A stretch of 64,000 bases of DNA from Pseudorhodobacter turbinis (GTDB lineage Bacteria; Pseudomonadota; Alphaproteobacteria; Rhodobacterales; Rhodobacteraceae): NCBI RefSeq assembly GCF_005234135.1, contig NZ_CP039964.1, positions 1,617,001 to 1,681,000 on the forward strand, given 5' to 3'. Shown piece by piece: positions 19,557 to 29,387 of this stretch. The position numbers were made by a program, and so were the translations under genes. The notes under the pieces are model-generated. The model saw only the letters and a list, made by a program, of their open reading frames with translations. It made no database searches and had not been told where the DNA came from. Every line of letters starts with the position of its first letter. The stretch's first letter is position 1.

Positions 19557-19590
19557 ATTGGGGCGTGCCGGTTGGTGCGCCCCAATTTTC
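19557..19590 (+). terminator. intrinsic terminator of the nspC operon
   Basis: ATTGGGGCG pairs perfectly with CGCCCCAAT across a 12-nt loop and is followed directly by a short T-run (TTTTC), 4 bp after the stop codon of the dehydrogenase gene. Confidence 0.8.
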
Positions 19591-19654
19591 TCAGGCAGGG
19601 AACCGAATACCCCATCTGTGCGTTGCGTCACATGGCCCCTTACGGAGAGATATT

Positions 19655-20104
19655 ATGAACCGACTGATCCTTGCCGCAGCAGTTGCGCTGTGCACCGCCC
19701 CCCTACATGCCGAAGAAGTCGGAGAGGTTGGCGTGGATTGGTTCGGCAACGACATCATCATCGAAAGCATCCGTGACCCCGAGGTAAAGGGCGTGACCTG
19801 CCATCTTGCCTATTTCGACCGCGGCATCATCGACCGTTTGCAACAGGGCAACTGGTTTGAGGATCCCTCGAACTCCTCAATCGCCTGCACGCAAACCGGC
19901 CCGATCGAATTGGGCGATATCAAACGCGGCAAGGGCGGCGAGGAAGTGTTTCGTGAAAGCCAGTCCATCATCCTGAAATCGATCAGGGTCACGCGGGTCT
20001 TTGACGAGGCGAACCAGACGCTGATCTATCTCGCGCATGGCAGCGAGGTCAGTAAAGGGTCGGCGAAAACCTCGCTTTCAACTATCCCGCTCTATCAACC
20101 CTAA
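19655..20104 (+). CDS. creA: CreA family protein, exported
   Basis: A 149-residue protein with a signal peptide (MNRLILAAAVALCTAPLHA). The mature part shows CreA marks: VGVDWFGNDIIIESIRDPEVKGVTCHLAYFDRG and the SIACTQTGPI block. CreA is a widespread periplasmic protein of unknown function, named from the E. coli creABCD locus. The frame is open 30 codons upstream, but ATG 19655 follows GGAGAG and starts the leader. Its 3' end overlaps xthA by four bases on the opposite strand. Confidence 0.88.
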   Translation: MNRLILAAAVALCTAPLHAEEVGEVGVDWFGNDIIIESIRDPEVKGVTCHLAYFDRGIIDRLQQGNWFEDPSNSSIACTQTGPIELGDIKRGKGGEEVFRESQSIILKSIRVTRVFDEANQTLIYLAHGSEVSKGSAKTSLSTIPLYQP

Positions 20105-20889
20105 AGGTCAAAGGTGGCAAAGACGGGAACGTGGTCGCTTGGCTTTTCCCAGCCGCGCACGGGGCGCAAGATACGGCTTGAATGGGCAGATTTGGCAATG
20201 TCGCCAGTGGCCCAGATGTGGTCCAAACGGCGGCCCTTATCGGCGGCGTCCCAGTCCTTGGCGCGGTATGACCACCAGCTGTAAAGCAAACCTTCGGGGA
20301 TATCGGCACGGGTAACATCAGCCCAATCGCCCGCCTCCATCACCTGATTGAAATGCTCTACCTCAACCGGTGTGTGGCTTACGATTTTCAACAGCTTCTT
20401 ATGGCTCCAGACATCATCCTCACGCGGGGCGATGTTCAGATCACCCACCAAGATCGCGTTGTCGGGCTTTTCCCAGCGGAACCAATCGCGCATCTCGGTC
20501 AGGTAATCCAGCTTTTGGCCGAATTTTTCGTTCAGCGTCCGGTCGGGAATGTCACCGCCCGCAGGCACATAGCAGTTGTGGATCGTCACACCATTTTCCA
20601 ACCGCGCCGCCACATGGCGCGCCTGACCCAGCTGCGCAAAATCCTTATCGCCAGCATCCACAATCGGCAGCTTTGACAAAATCGCCACGCCGTTATAGCC
20701 CTTCTGCCCCCGCGCCACCATGTAGCGGTAACCAAGCGCTTGAAACTGCTCCACCGGAATTTTTTCCACCGGACTTTTGCATTCCTGCAAACACAAAACG
20801 TCAGGGGCCTCATCGGTCAACAGTTGCGCGACAAGGTTCTCGCGCAGACGGACAGAGTTGATGTTCCAGGTGGCAAGGGTAAAGGTCAT
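20101..20889 (-). CDS. xthA: exodeoxyribonuclease III
   Basis: A 262-residue AP endonuclease/3'-5' exonuclease of the EEP fold. Visible marks: LATWNINSVRLR, the catalytic LQECKSP, GYNGVAILSK, VGDLNIAPREDDVW, YSWWSYRAKDWDAADKGRRLDHIWAT and a final SDHVPVFATF. It repairs abasic sites. An upstream frame of 40 codons is open, but ATG 20889 follows AGGAGA and fits the family. Convergent overlap with creA leaves no room for a terminator. Confidence 0.95.
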   Translation of the reverse strand: MTFTLATWNINSVRLRENLVAQLLTDEAPDVLCLQECKSPVEKIPVEQFQALGYRYMVARGQKGYNGVAILSKLPIVDAGDKDFAQLGQARHVAARLENGVTIHNCYVPAGGDIPDRTLNEKFGQKLDYLTEMRDWFRWEKPDNAILVGDLNIAPREDDVWSHKKLLKIVSHTPVEVEHFNQVMEAGDWADVTRADIPEGLLYSWWSYRAKDWDAADKGRRLDHIWATGDIAKSAHSSRILRPVRGWEKPSDHVPVFATFDL

Positions 20890-20978
20890 CCGGCATCTCT
20901 CCTGCTTGCGGGTTGGGCGTACCGTAAGGCGCGGGTGCAATACCCTCAACCCTTTCTTGGTCAAACCTTGGGGCAAGA

Positions 20979-21006
20979 CAAAAAAAGACCGGGCACGAAG
21001 CCCGGC
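20979..21006 (-). terminator. intrinsic terminator downstream of the response regulator
   Basis: On the minus strand CCGGGC and GCCCGG pair around TTCGT and run into GTCTTTTTTTG. It separates the response regulator transcript from xthA. Confidence 0.75.
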
Positions 21007-21138
21007 CAAGGTCCAACAGGGAGGATGTCACGCCATAACCCCGACGCGACAAGGGGAATCGAAACTAATACAACCTGTATACGCTATATTCGGTCGTTAA
21101 CCATGATATTGATGCCGATTTAGTCAACAGTATGGCAG

Positions 21139-21825
21139 TCAGGCAACAAGTCGGTAACCGCCCGATTCCGTCACCAGCAAACGCGCGTTCGATGGATCGG
21201 GTTCGATCTTTTGACGAAGGCGGTAGATGTGGGTCTCCAGCGTGTGGGTCGTAACCCCGGCGTTATAGCCCCAAACCTCATGCAGCAACACATCCCGGGC
21301 AACCACGGAAGAGCCTGCACGATAAAGGAATTTCAGGATATTGGTTTCCTTTTCCGTCAGCCGGATCTTCTTTTCTTTTTCGTCCAGCAACATCTTTTGG
21401 GCCGGCTTGAACGTATATGGGCCAAGCTGGAAAACCGCATCCTCGGATTGCTCATGCTGGCGCAGCTGCGCACGAATACGGGCCAGAAGCACCGGAAACT
21501 TAAATGGCTTGCTGATGTAATCATTCGCGCCGGCGTCAAGGCCAAGGATCGTGTCGGCATCGGTATCATGGCCTGTCAGCATCAGGATCGGGCTTTTCAC
21601 ACCTGCTTTGCGCATCCGACGGCAAAGCTCTCGGCCATCCGTATCGGGCAAGCCCACGTCCAGAATGACCATGTCGTAAAAGGTGGCCTTTGCCTTTTCC
21701 ATGCCATCCGCACCATTCGCGGCCTCGAATACATCGAATTCCTCAGACATGACCAGCTGTTCGCTCAACGCTTCGCGCAGGTCATCATCGTCGTCTACCA
21801 ATAGAATTTTTTTCAATTGTCCCAT
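21139..21825 (-). CDS. OmpR/PhoB-type response regulator
   Basis: A 228-residue response regulator. The receiver domain (about 1-120) has the acidic cluster [11 protein letters not shown], the phospho-Asp in VILDVGLPD and the Lys in YISKPF. The C-terminal winged helix (about 130-228) has [13 protein letters not shown] and ESGGYRLVA. No histidine kinase is adjacent, so it is an orphan here. The frame extends 38 codons upstream, but ATG 21825 follows GAGGAG. It is divergent from ribA with about 155 bp between. Target genes are unknown. Confidence 0.92.
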   Translation of the reverse strand: MGQLKKILLVDDDDDLREALSEQLVMSEEFDVFEAANGADGMEKAKATFYDMVILDVGLPDTDGRELCRRMRKAGVKSPILMLTGHDTDADTILGLDAGANDYISKPFKFPVLLARIRAQLRQHEQSEDAVFQLGPYTFKPAQKMLLDEKEKKIRLTEKETNILKFLYRAGSSVVARDVLLHEVWGYNAGVTTHTLETHIYRLRQKIEPDPSNARLLVTESGGYRLVA

Positions 21826-21981
21826 AACGCGCTCCTCTGTGTTGTTAGACAGATGCGTGCGGCGCACGGTTTCGGCAAGATATGCGTCAAACTTCTCACG
21901 CTGACGTGTGAGTTTCGGGCGGTATGTTTCAATTTCCATGCGCTGCGGTTACATCTTGCGGCAGCAATAAAGGGGGATGCC

Positions 21982-23058
21982 ATGCTGCTTGGCCTGTCTA
22001 TCGTCGAACAACTGACCCGCGCGCGGGGGGATTTGCGCATGGGCGTGCCGGTGATGTTGGCGGATAACGGGGCCATTCTTGTCGTCGCCGTTGAGGCGCT
22101 GAGCGCGGAACGGCTAGCCGCGCTGCGCACGCTTGGGCCGTTGGAACTGGTTCTGACCGCGCGGCGCGCCGAGACGTTGAAGACCCCCGCTTATGACGGT
22201 GATCTGGTGCGAATTGCGGTGCCCGATGATGCAGACATGACATGGCTGCGCGCATTGGCCGATCCGGCGGATGACCTGCGCTTTCCGATGAAAGGCCCGT
22301 TCCGCTCATTGCGCGACGGCTCTGCCGCGTTGCACCGCGCCGCGATCCAGCTTGTGAAATCCGCCCCGCTTTTGCCGGCCGTTCTGGCCGTTCAGGTGCC
22401 CCCCGATATGCCCACAGCCGGGCTCACCCGCCTGTCCCTACCCGCGATCCTGCCAGAGCTTGGGCGCGCCTCGCCGCTGCATCCTGTCAGCGCTGCACGA
22501 CTGCCAATGGCTGCGGCTGGGGCGGGCCATGTGCATGTCTTGCGCCCCGAAGATGGCGGCCCCGAGCATTACGCGATTGAGGTTGGCCGCCCTGATCGCA
22601 CAGCTCCGGTTTTGGCGCGGCTGCATTCGGCCTGTTTTACCGGCGATGTTCTGGGCAGTTTGAAATGCGATTGTGGCCCGCAGCTTCATGCCGCCCTGAC
22701 CCAGATGGGGGCGGCCGGTGCGGGCGTGCTTTTGTACCTGAATCAGGAAGGTCGCGGGATTGGGCTGGCCAACAAGATGCGCGCTTATTCCTTGCAAGAT
22801 CAAGGCTTTGACACAGTAGAGGCCAACCACCGCTTGGGCTTCGAGGATGATGAGCGCGACTTTCGCCTTGGGGCCGACATCCTGCGCGGGCTTGGATTTT
22901 CTGCCGTTCGCCTGCTCACCAACAACCCCGCAAAGATCGCGATGATGGAGGCGAATGGCATCACCGTGACCGAACGCGTGCCGCTGCATGTCGGGCAAAC
23001 CGACCAGAATGCGGGTTATCTGGCGACCAAGGCCGCCAAATCGGGACATTTGATATGA
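21982..23058 (+). CDS. ribA: GTP cyclohydrolase II with degenerate N-terminal region
   Basis: A 358-residue protein. The C-terminal half is GTP cyclohydrolase II: the zinc Cys residues 218, 229 and 231 lie in [18 protein letters not shown], followed by [22 protein letters not shown] and the LLTNNPAK segment. It opens GTP for riboflavin synthesis. The N-terminal 170 residues lack the DHBP-synthase motifs of RibBA but are of similar size, so an ancestral RibBA whose N-terminal domain decayed is plausible. Start at ATG 21982 after AGGGGG. Its stop overlaps the next gene (ATGA). Confidence 0.88.
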   Translation: MLLGLSIVEQLTRARGDLRMGVPVMLADNGAILVVAVEALSAERLAALRTLGPLELVLTARRAETLKTPAYDGDLVRIAVPDDADMTWLRALADPADDLRFPMKGPFRSLRDGSAALHRAAIQLVKSAPLLPAVLAVQVPPDMPTAGLTRLSLPAILPELGRASPLHPVSAARLPMAAAGAGHVHVLRPEDGGPEHYAIEVGRPDRTAPVLARLHSACFTGDVLGSLKCDCGPQLHAALTQMGAAGAGVLLYLNQEGRGIGLANKMRAYSLQDQGFDTVEANHRLGFEDDERDFRLGADILRGLGFSAVRLLTNNPAKIAMMEANGITVTERVPLHVGQTDQNAGYLATKAAKSGHLI

Positions 23059-23558
23059 GAGTGCATGACCTTGTCCTGACCCCTTCGGGGGTTCGCTTTG
23101 CCGGTCGGCGGTTTGCCTGTTCCATCGGGCGGGGCGGCATAACCGCCAATAAGCGCGAAGGGGATGGTGCGACCCCTGTCGGCGTCCACCGGATTATGGG
23201 CATGTATTACCGGCCGGATCGCTTGCGCGGCGCGGATTTGCCGGAATGGGCGCAGCCTATCCGGCTGGGGGACCTGTGGTCGGATGATGTACGGGACGCC
23301 GACTATAACCACCTTGTGCGGGCGCCGCACGGGTTTAGCCATGAGGACATGCGCCGCGCCGACCCGCTTTATGATCTGGTGATGATCACCGATTGGAACT
23401 GGCCCGATGCGGTGCCGGGGCGGGGATCGGCGATCTTTTTGCACCAGTGGCGGCGGATGGGCTATCCGACTGCGGGCTGTGTGGCCTTTGCGCGGGCGGA
23501 TCTGTTGTGGATTGCCGCGCGGGTACGGCTGGGCACCCGGCTGATCGTGCGGCAATAG
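23055..23558 (+). CDS. L,D-transpeptidase (YkuD) family protein
   Basis: A 167-residue YkuD-fold protein. Conserved His130 is in AIFLHQW and the catalytic Cys142 in YPTAGCVAF; the more common SHGC is replaced by TAGC, as in a known short proteobacterial subfamily. [10 protein letters not shown] near the N-terminus is also typical. There is no signal peptide, which is odd for a peptidoglycan cross-linking enzyme and leaves export or function open. It is translationally coupled to ribA by a four-base overlap. Confidence 0.82.
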   Translation: MRVHDLVLTPSGVRFAGRRFACSIGRGGITANKREGDGATPVGVHRIMGMYYRPDRLRGADLPEWAQPIRLGDLWSDDVRDADYNHLVRAPHGFSHEDMRRADPLYDLVMITDWNWPDAVPGRGSAIFLHQWRRMGYPTAGCVAFARADLLWIAARVRLGTRLIVRQ

Positions 23559-23561
23559 CCC

Positions 23562-24215
23562 CTAGCTATAGTCGCGCGCGCCGAAAATAGCAGAGCCGAC
23601 GCGAACATGGGTGGCCCCTGCGGCAATAGCAGCCTCAAAATCACCGCTCATCCCCATCGAAAGGCCCGTCAAGCCGTTACGGGCGGCCAATGCGGCAAGG
23701 GCGTTGAAATGTGGCGTACTGTCTTCGCCTTCCGGTGGGATGCACATCAAGCCGGTGATGGGAAGGTCAAGCGCGCGGGCGGTGGCGATGAAAGCATCGG
23801 TATCGGCGGGCAAAACACCGGCCTTTTGCGGCTCTTCGCCTGTGTTGATCTGGATGAACAGCTTGGGGCAACTGCCGCGTTGCTGCGCAAGATTGGCAAG
23901 TTTTGTCGCGAGTGAGGGGCGATCAAGCGTATGGATCGCATCAAAAAGATCCATCGCAACCTTGGCCTTATTGGTTTGCAGCGGGCCGATCATATGAACC
24001 TCAAGCGGGCCGAATTCCGCGCGCAGGTCGGGCCATTTTCCTTGCGCCTCTTGCACATAGTTTTCGCCGAAAACCTTTTGCCCCTCGACCAGAACCGCGC
24101 GCACCAGTTCAAGCGGCTGAACCTTGGAGACAGCGATAAGCGTCACATCCGAAGGGTCACGGCCAGCGGCCTTGCAGGCAGAGATCAAACGGGACTGAAT
24201 GGCAGGAAGGGACAT
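23562..24215 (-). CDS. YggS-type PLP homeostasis protein
   Basis: A 217-residue single-domain PLP-binding protein with the alanine racemase N-terminal barrel. PLP Lys31 is in LIAVSKVQP. Other marks are FGENYVQEAQGKW, HMIGPLQTNK, FIQINTGEE, GLMCIPP and GLSMGMSGDFEAAIAAGATHVRVGSAIFG. Family members buffer free PLP and affect amino-acid and keto-acid balance; no catalytic turnover is known. It converges on the L,D-transpeptidase gene with 3 bp between. Confidence 0.94.
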   Translation of the reverse strand: MSLPAIQSRLISACKAAGRDPSDVTLIAVSKVQPLELVRAVLVEGQKVFGENYVQEAQGKWPDLRAEFGPLEVHMIGPLQTNKAKVAMDLFDAIHTLDRPSLATKLANLAQQRGSCPKLFIQINTGEEPQKAGVLPADTDAFIATARALDLPITGLMCIPPEGEDSTPHFNALAALAARNGLTGLSMGMSGDFEAAIAAGATHVRVGSAIFGARDYS

Positions 24216-24311
24216 AACGGACGGCCTTTTTGGCGGTTTTACAATGCGATGGATGAAGGTGATCGGCCGCAGCCATCACTTCTAAATCTTTGATTTCAGT
24301 ATATTAGCCAC

Positions 24312-24668
24312 TCAATAGCCCAGCTTGCAACATGGCGCATCCGAGATTGAGGGGCCTTGCAGCGATGTGACAGCACTTTTCACGCCGGTGCCTGCGCGCA
24401 GATTGTGCCCCCCCGAAGAGATATACACTTGGGCGCGGGGATCATCGTCGCGGTTAAAGTTGCTGACGTCCATATCCATGATAATGCCGTATTCCAGCCC
24501 ACCATCGGTGGTGCCGTAAGCATGGGCGGTGACTTGTGCGCCGCTTAGGGCCGCCAAATCCTGACCGTCAAAGACAAGCCCCATCTTAGCCTCGCCTGAA
24601 AGTTTCAGCTCTGCCATGGCGGGGCTGGCGAGCAAAACAAGGGCTGTTGCAAGGGTGTTGAAAGACAT
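24312..24668 (-). CDS. short porin-like protein (possible truncated paralog)
   Basis: A 118-residue protein with a signal peptide (ALVLLASPAMA). Mature residues ELKLSGEAKMGLVFDG and TTDGGLEYGIIMDMDV align by eye with the start of the full-length porin 161 bp upstream (DIAISGVAKAGLIYNS and ETDGGLQFGFNTNI). It stops after about 98 mature residues, far too short for a 16-strand porin, and ends in a Cys-Cys pair. It could be a decayed duplicate or a small outer-membrane protein derived from one. Confidence 0.6.
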   Translation of the reverse strand: MSFNTLATALVLLASPAMAELKLSGEAKMGLVFDGQDLAALSGAQVTAHAYGTTDGGLEYGIIMDMDVSNFNRDDDPRAQVYISSGGHNLRAGTGVKSAVTSLQGPSISDAPCCKLGY

Positions 24669-24773
24669 GACCTGCGCCTTTTATCCGGTCGGTAGAGGTT
24701 CAGGGTGCCCCAAGGAAAGCGCATTGGCAAGCCGGTGCCTTGGTTTGGGCAGAATCGGCATAACCCTATCGCA

Positions 24774-24807
24774 AAAAAGAAAAGAGCGGGCACAAGGCCC
24801 GCTCTTT
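24774..24807 (-). terminator. intrinsic terminator of the porin gene
   Basis: A perfect 11-bp stem, AAAGAGCGGGC/GCCCGCTCTTT, with a 5-nt loop. On the minus strand it is followed by a T-rich tract (TCTTTTTTGC). It lies 23 bp after the porin stop. Confidence 0.85.
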
Positions 24808-24829
24808 CCCCATAAACTAATCGGTTAGA

Positions 24830-25801
24830 TTAGAATGTGAAAGTTACGCCGAAGTCAGCGCGGACTTCTTTGTCGTCAGCAAGAGCTTTAGCACCGTCTG
24901 GGAACGCTTCGAGGTTTTCGTCGCCAGGAGATTTAACCTGTGCGAGACCAGCGTGTACGGATGCACCGCCACCGAGGTCATAAGCAGCACCGATACCAAC
25001 CGAAGTGTGGTCAGTAACGCCGTCGTAGTCAGCTTTGCCAAGACCCAAGGACAATGTCAGTGCGTCCATGGTGTAGGAAGCGTTCAGACCGTATGCTTTT
25101 GCGTCAGCTTTGCCGCCCAGACCGTCTTTGAGCGACGCGTCGGAGTAGAGAGCTGCAACTTTAACACCGGAGAATGTACCACCAGCGAATACGGAAACAA
25201 CGTCTGCACTAGCAATGCCAACGCCGTGGTCAGCGTAGCCGAGGCCAACATATGCGTCGCTGAAGCTGTACTTGATGCCAGCTGCATAGCTGTCAACGTT
25301 GTCAGCGCCGTGGCCGCCGGAAGCCAACTGACCGGACAAGGAGAATGTCAGGGCGCCAGTTGCGTATGTGTAGTTTACGTTGTGGCTCAGGTCTACGTCA
25401 AGGATGTCTTCCAGCTCGTCGCCAACCAGGGCTTCTGCAACGTCATCAACGTCCAGACCTTCCCAGCCGATGTCGGACAGGCCAGCAACTTCGTCAGCTT
25501 CAGCAACGGAACCGAAGGACAGTTTGCCGAATGCGCCGGACAAGAACACAGTGGTGTCGTCGTTTGCAACGCCGCCATTGTCTTCGATGATGATGTTGGT
25601 GTTGAAGCCAAACTGCAGGCCACCATCAGTTTCGCCAGTGCCGTCGAATGTCAGCAAGACTTCGTTGTGTACGCGTGTGCTTTCTTCGCCTTCGCTGTTG
25701 TAGATCAAACCAGCTTTTGCAACGCCGGAGATTGCAATGTCAGCCTGGGCCAGGCCAGCAGTTGCGATGAGTGCGGTTGTCGCGATAAGGATTTTTTTCA
25801 T
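24830..25801 (-). CDS. outer-membrane porin
   Basis: A 323-residue protein with a signal peptide (LIATAGLAQA). The mature protein has alternating hydrophobic/polar beta-strand periodicity, DIAISGVAKAGLIYNS at the start, Gly/Asp-rich loops and a terminal aromatic Phe in GVTFTF, the usual outer-membrane insertion signal. It resembles the major porins of Rhodobacter/Roseobacter. Its codon use is very regular, which suggests high expression, and it has its own strong terminator. GAGGGAAG precedes the ATG. Confidence 0.92.
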   Translation of the reverse strand: MKKILIATTALIATAGLAQADIAISGVAKAGLIYNSEGEESTRVHNEVLLTFDGTGETDGGLQFGFNTNIIIEDNGGVANDDTTVFLSGAFGKLSFGSVAEADEVAGLSDIGWEGLDVDDVAEALVGDELEDILDVDLSHNVNYTYATGALTFSLSGQLASGGHGADNVDSYAAGIKYSFSDAYVGLGYADHGVGIASADVVSVFAGGTFSGVKVAALYSDASLKDGLGGKADAKAYGLNASYTMDALTLSLGLGKADYDGVTDHTSVGIGAAYDLGGGASVHAGLAQVKSPGDENLEAFPDGAKALADDKEVRADFGVTFTF

Positions 25802-26204
25802 CGTCTTCCCTCGTGTGTTTTAAAGGTGCTGCCCAACTCGGGGAAATCCAAACTGGGTATGCATGCTTCATCACCGTTTCCCGCACTTTTTGCAACGCTG
25901 ACCAAAGGCGCGGCGGGAAACACGTGTCTTGTGGTGCGTCAATGCCACAGTTGATGCGGGCGGCTGCAGGATTCGGGCGGGATTGCGGGCCGCGGGCAGC
26001 CTTTACCGCCAGATTGCGTGGAATTGGGGCGGTAGACCGGCGGAATCGCTGGGGCGGGCGATTCTCCGGTGGGGGCATATATAAGGGGTGCAAAATGGGG
26101 GTTTGCGCCTGTTTCTGGCGCGCCCTATAGCAGATGTATTGAAACCCCTTGTTCCAAAGGGGTCGCTAAGCTAGACAAACGGCTATCAGAGCCGGGAGAT
26201 CCGT
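25802..26204. other. intergenic region between divergent porin and DUF3576 genes
   Basis: About 400 bases without a gene I can support. Short frames cross it but show no protein-like composition. It holds the porin leader and both divergent promoters, which I cannot place exactly. A 9-bp inverted repeat, GTTTCCCGC (25876-25884) and GCGGGAAAC (25913-25921), lies about 75-120 bp upstream of the porin start. A short hairpin, ACCCCTT/AAGGGGT (26144-26163), precedes the DUF3576 gene. Confidence 0.6.
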
Positions 26205-26741
26205 ATGAGCCTTTTTCTTCTTCGCGCCACAGTGATGGCTGTGACGGTCGTAGCAACCGCTTCTTGTGGCGGAGGGTTTATGGGTGGCCCCAGCGACCCT
26301 GAAGCGGTTCGTGACGCCGCACAGCGCAACAATGACGCCGAATACAATATGCGCGCAGAGCAGGACGACCTGCCACAAGTGGGCAAATCGCGGGGCGGAA
26401 CCGTCTGGGACTTGTTCCGCAATGCCGATGATCCGAACACCACGGTTGAGGTGAACAAGTACATCTGGAACGCCTCGCTGGATATTCTGAACTTTTTGCC
26501 GGTACAGACGGTTGATCCGTTTACCGGCGTGATCGTGACCGGATACGGTGTGCCGCCGGGTGGCGGGCGTGCCTATCGCGCCACGGTTTACGTGCAAGAT
26601 CCGGCGCTTGATGCGCGGTCGTTGAAGCTTTCGTTGCAAACGCGGGGCGGGGCGTCGGTTAGCCGTGACACCCAGCGCGCCGTGGAAGATGCGATTTTGA
26701 CCCGTGCGCGCCAATTGCGGATCAGGGACAGCAAGCTTTAA
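26205..26741 (+). CDS. DUF3576 lipoprotein
   Basis: A 178-residue protein with a lipoprotein leader ending in ATAS-Cys21. The mature part has GGTVWDLFRNADDPNTTVEVNKYIWNASLDILNFLPVQTVDPFTG and VITGYG-like segments typical of DUF3576, a family of alphaproteobacterial outer-membrane lipoproteins of unknown role. It sits just upstream of leuS and lptE, a context often linked with envelope assembly. The ATG follows GGGAG. Confidence 0.85.
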   Translation: MSLFLLRATVMAVTVVATASCGGGFMGGPSDPEAVRDAAQRNNDAEYNMRAEQDDLPQVGKSRGGTVWDLFRNADDPNTTVEVNKYIWNASLDILNFLPVQTVDPFTGVIVTGYGVPPGGGRAYRATVYVQDPALDARSLKLSLQTRGGASVSRDTQRAVEDAILTRARQLRIRDSKL

Positions 26742-26834
26742 CCCCATATGATTTGGGCATTACGGCTGGACGTTATGGGGCCTTGTGGGTTAACTGCTCG
26801 GGATATTTGATCCCCTGCTAAGAGGCCCGTCGTC

Positions 26835-29387
26835 ATGCCCTATGATCCCGCTGTTATTGAATCTCGTTGGCAAAAGGCCTGGGCTGATGCGGGCGTGTTC
26901 ACCGCCAAGCGCGACACCACCCGCCCCAAGTATTATGTGCTGGAGATGTTCCCCTATCCATCGGGGCGCATCCACATGGGGCATGTGCGCAACTATACCA
27001 TGGGCGATGTTGTCGCGCGGTATAAGGGGTCGTGCGGGTTTAGCGTGCTGCACCCGATGGGCTGGGATGCCTTCGGGATGCCCGCCGAGAATGCCGCGAT
27101 GGAGCGGGGGGGCCACCCCAAGGACTGGACCTACAGCAATATCGCAGACATGCGCGGGCAAATGCAGCCCCTTGGCCTGTCGATCGACTGGAGCCGGGAA
27201 TTCGCGACCTGTGATGTCGAATACTACGGCCAGCAGCAGGCGATGTTCATCGATATGATGGAAAAAGGGCTGGTCTACCGCAAGAATGCCGTGGTGAACT
27301 GGGACCCTGTGGATATGACCGTGCTTGCAAATGAGCAGGTGATTGATGGCAAAGGCTGGCGGTCTGGCGCGGCGGTGGAGCGGCGCGAGCTGACGCAGTG
27401 GTTCTTCAAAATCTCGGATTATTCTGCGGAATTGCTTGAAGCGTTGGACGGGTTAGAAAACTGGCCCGAGAAGGTGCGCCTGATGCAGGCAAACTGGATC
27501 GGCCAATCGCGCGGCTTGCAATTTGCCTTTTCCACCGTGGATGCCCCCGAGGGGTTTGACCGGATAGAGGTTTACACAACCCGGCCCGATACATTGCTGG
27601 GGGCCTCCTTTGCAGCGATCTCTCCGGATCACCCATTGGCCAAACATCTGGAACGTCATTCCCCCGAGGTTGCAGCCTTTGTCGCGGAATGCCGCAAGAT
27701 CGGCACCTCGGAAGAAGCGTTGGAAAAAGCCGAGAAGCGCGGGCTTGATACCGGCGTTCGGGTGCGCCATCCGTTTGATACAGCGGTGGAGCTGCCTGTC
27801 TATATCGCGAACTTTGTGTTGATGGAGTATGGCACCGGCGCGATCTTTGGCTGCCCGGCGCATGATCCGCGCGATTTCGAATTTGCGAGCAAATACGGCC
27901 TGCCGATTCCCCCCGTCTTTGTCCCCGAGGGCGCCGAGGAAGAGGTGCTGACCGAGGCCTTCGTGCCGATGAAATCCGAACCCGTCCGCTATATCCGCGG
28001 CTTTGCGGGCGAAGAGGTGCAGACCGGCGCCGATGCCGTTGATGCCGCCATCGCCTTTTGCGAGGAAAAGGGCGTGGGGCGCGGCGTCACCAATTACCGT
28101 CTGCGCGATTGGGGGGTCTCCCGTCAGCGCTATTGGGGCTGCCCGATCCCCGTGATCCATTGTGAGAAATGCGGCGTGGTCCCTGAGGCCAAAGAAAACC
28201 TGCCGATCGAGCTGCCCTATGATGTGACCTTCGACATCCCCGGCAACCCGCTGGACCGGCACCCGACATGGCGCGATTGCAGCTGCCCGAAATGTGGTGC
28301 TGCGGCACGGCGGGAAACCGATACGATGGATACCTTCGTGGATAGCTCTTGGTATTACGCGCGCTTTACCTCGCCACATGCCGCGACACCGACCGATCCG
28401 GCCGAGGCCGAATACTGGATGAACGTCGACCAATATATCGGCGGGGTGGAACATGCGATTTTGCACCTGCTTTATTCGCGCTTCTTTGCACGCGCGATGC
28501 ATAAAACCGGACATCTGCCCGCATCCGCGATTGAGCCGTTCAACGCGCTGTTTACCCAAGGCATGGTGACCCATGAAACCTATGCCACAAAAGGGGCCGA
28601 TGGCCGCCCTGTCTGGCAAATGCCCGAAGATGTTGAGAAAACCGACAAAGGCGCGCGCCTGAAAGACGGCACGCCGGTTGAGGTTGGCCCGATCATCAAG
28701 ATGTCGAAATCCAAGAAGAACGTGGTCGATCCGATGAATATCATCGCGACTTACGGCGCCGATACCGCACGTTGGTTCGTGATGTCCGACAGCCCGCCCG
28801 AACGTGATGTGGAATGGACTGCCTCGGGCGCAGAGGCGACGGCGAAATACCTCAACCGAGTTTGGGTCCTAAGCGAACGGATCGCACAAATGCCCGATGC
28901 CGAGGGCAAGGGCGATGACGACCTGTTGCGCGCCATGCACCGTATCGCACAGGATGTGACCCAAGCGATTGAGGGCTTTGCCTTCAACAAGGCAATCGCC
29001 AAGCTTTATGAGTTCACCAATACGCTGTCGAAATCGCAAGCGGGCAAGCCTGCGATGCAAGAGGCGATGCGCACCCTTGCGCAGTTGATGTCCCCCATGG
29101 TTCCCCATCTGGCCGAGGAAGTTTGGGCGCAGCAAGGCGGCACCGGCTTGGTCGCAAAGGCCCCGTGGCCCCAGCCGGATCCGGCAATGCTGGTGCAGGA
29201 CACGGTCACCTTGCCAATCCAGATTAACGGCAAGCGGCGCGGGGAAATTACCATTCCCGCAGATATGCCCACATCCGAGGTTGAAAAACGGGTTCTGGCG
29301 GATGATGCTGTGGTAAAGTTCCTTGCAGGCAAACCTGTAAAGAAATTGATCGTGGTGCCGGGGCGTATCGTCAATGTGGTTATCTAA
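26835..29387 (+). CDS. leuS: leucyl-tRNA synthetase
   Basis: An 850-residue class I synthetase. The HIGH motif appears as HMGH in [17 protein letters not shown] and KMSKS as [12 protein letters not shown]. The CP1 editing domain (around 220-420) has [12 protein letters not shown] and the zinc-type Cys pairs near HCEKCG and CPKCG. The anticodon-binding and C-terminal domains are complete. Its end overlaps lptE by 14 bp, giving the conserved leuS-lptE-holA operon. Confidence 0.98.
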   Translation: MPYDPAVIESRWQKAWADAGVFTAKRDTTRPKYYVLEMFPYPSGRIHMGHVRNYTMGDVVARYKGSCGFSVLHPMGWDAFGMPAENAAMERGGHPKDWTYSNIADMRGQMQPLGLSIDWSREFATCDVEYYGQQQAMFIDMMEKGLVYRKNAVVNWDPVDMTVLANEQVIDGKGWRSGAAVERRELTQWFFKISDYSAELLEALDGLENWPEKVRLMQANWIGQSRGLQFAFSTVDAPEGFDRIEVYTTRPDTLLGASFAAISPDHPLAKHLERHSPEVAAFVAECRKIGTSEEALEKAEKRGLDTGVRVRHPFDTAVELPVYIANFVLMEYGTGAIFGCPAHDPRDFEFASKYGLPIPPVFVPEGAEEEVLTEAFVPMKSEPVRYIRGFAGEEVQTGADAVDAAIAFCEEKGVGRGVTNYRLRDWGVSRQRYWGCPIPVIHCEKCGVVPEAKENLPIELPYDVTFDIPGNPLDRHPTWRDCSCPKCGAAARRETDTMDTFVDSSWYYARFTSPHAATPTDPAEAEYWMNVDQYIGGVEHAILHLLYSRFFARAMHKTGHLPASAIEPFNALFTQGMVTHETYATKGADGRPVWQMPEDVEKTDKGARLKDGTPVEVGPIIKMSKSKKNVVDPMNIIATYGADTARWFVMSDSPPERDVEWTASGAEATAKYLNRVWVLSERIAQMPDAEGKGDDDLLRAMHRIAQDVTQAIEGFAFNKAIAKLYEFTNTLSKSQAGKPAMQEAMRTLAQLMSPMVPHLAEEVWAQQGGTGLVAKAPWPQPDPAMLVQDTVTLPIQINGKRRGEITIPADMPTSEVEKRVLADDAVVKFLAGKPVKKLIVVPGRIVNVVI

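Noticed and set aside
18228..19631. A 467-codon open frame on the minus strand opposite the carboxynorspermidine synthase gene
   Set aside because: Mirror frame of a strongly conserved dehydrogenase; composition is biased and no motif is visible.
25740..26093. A 117-codon minus-strand frame across the porin leader
   Set aside because: It overlaps the porin signal peptide out of frame and shows no protein-like pattern.
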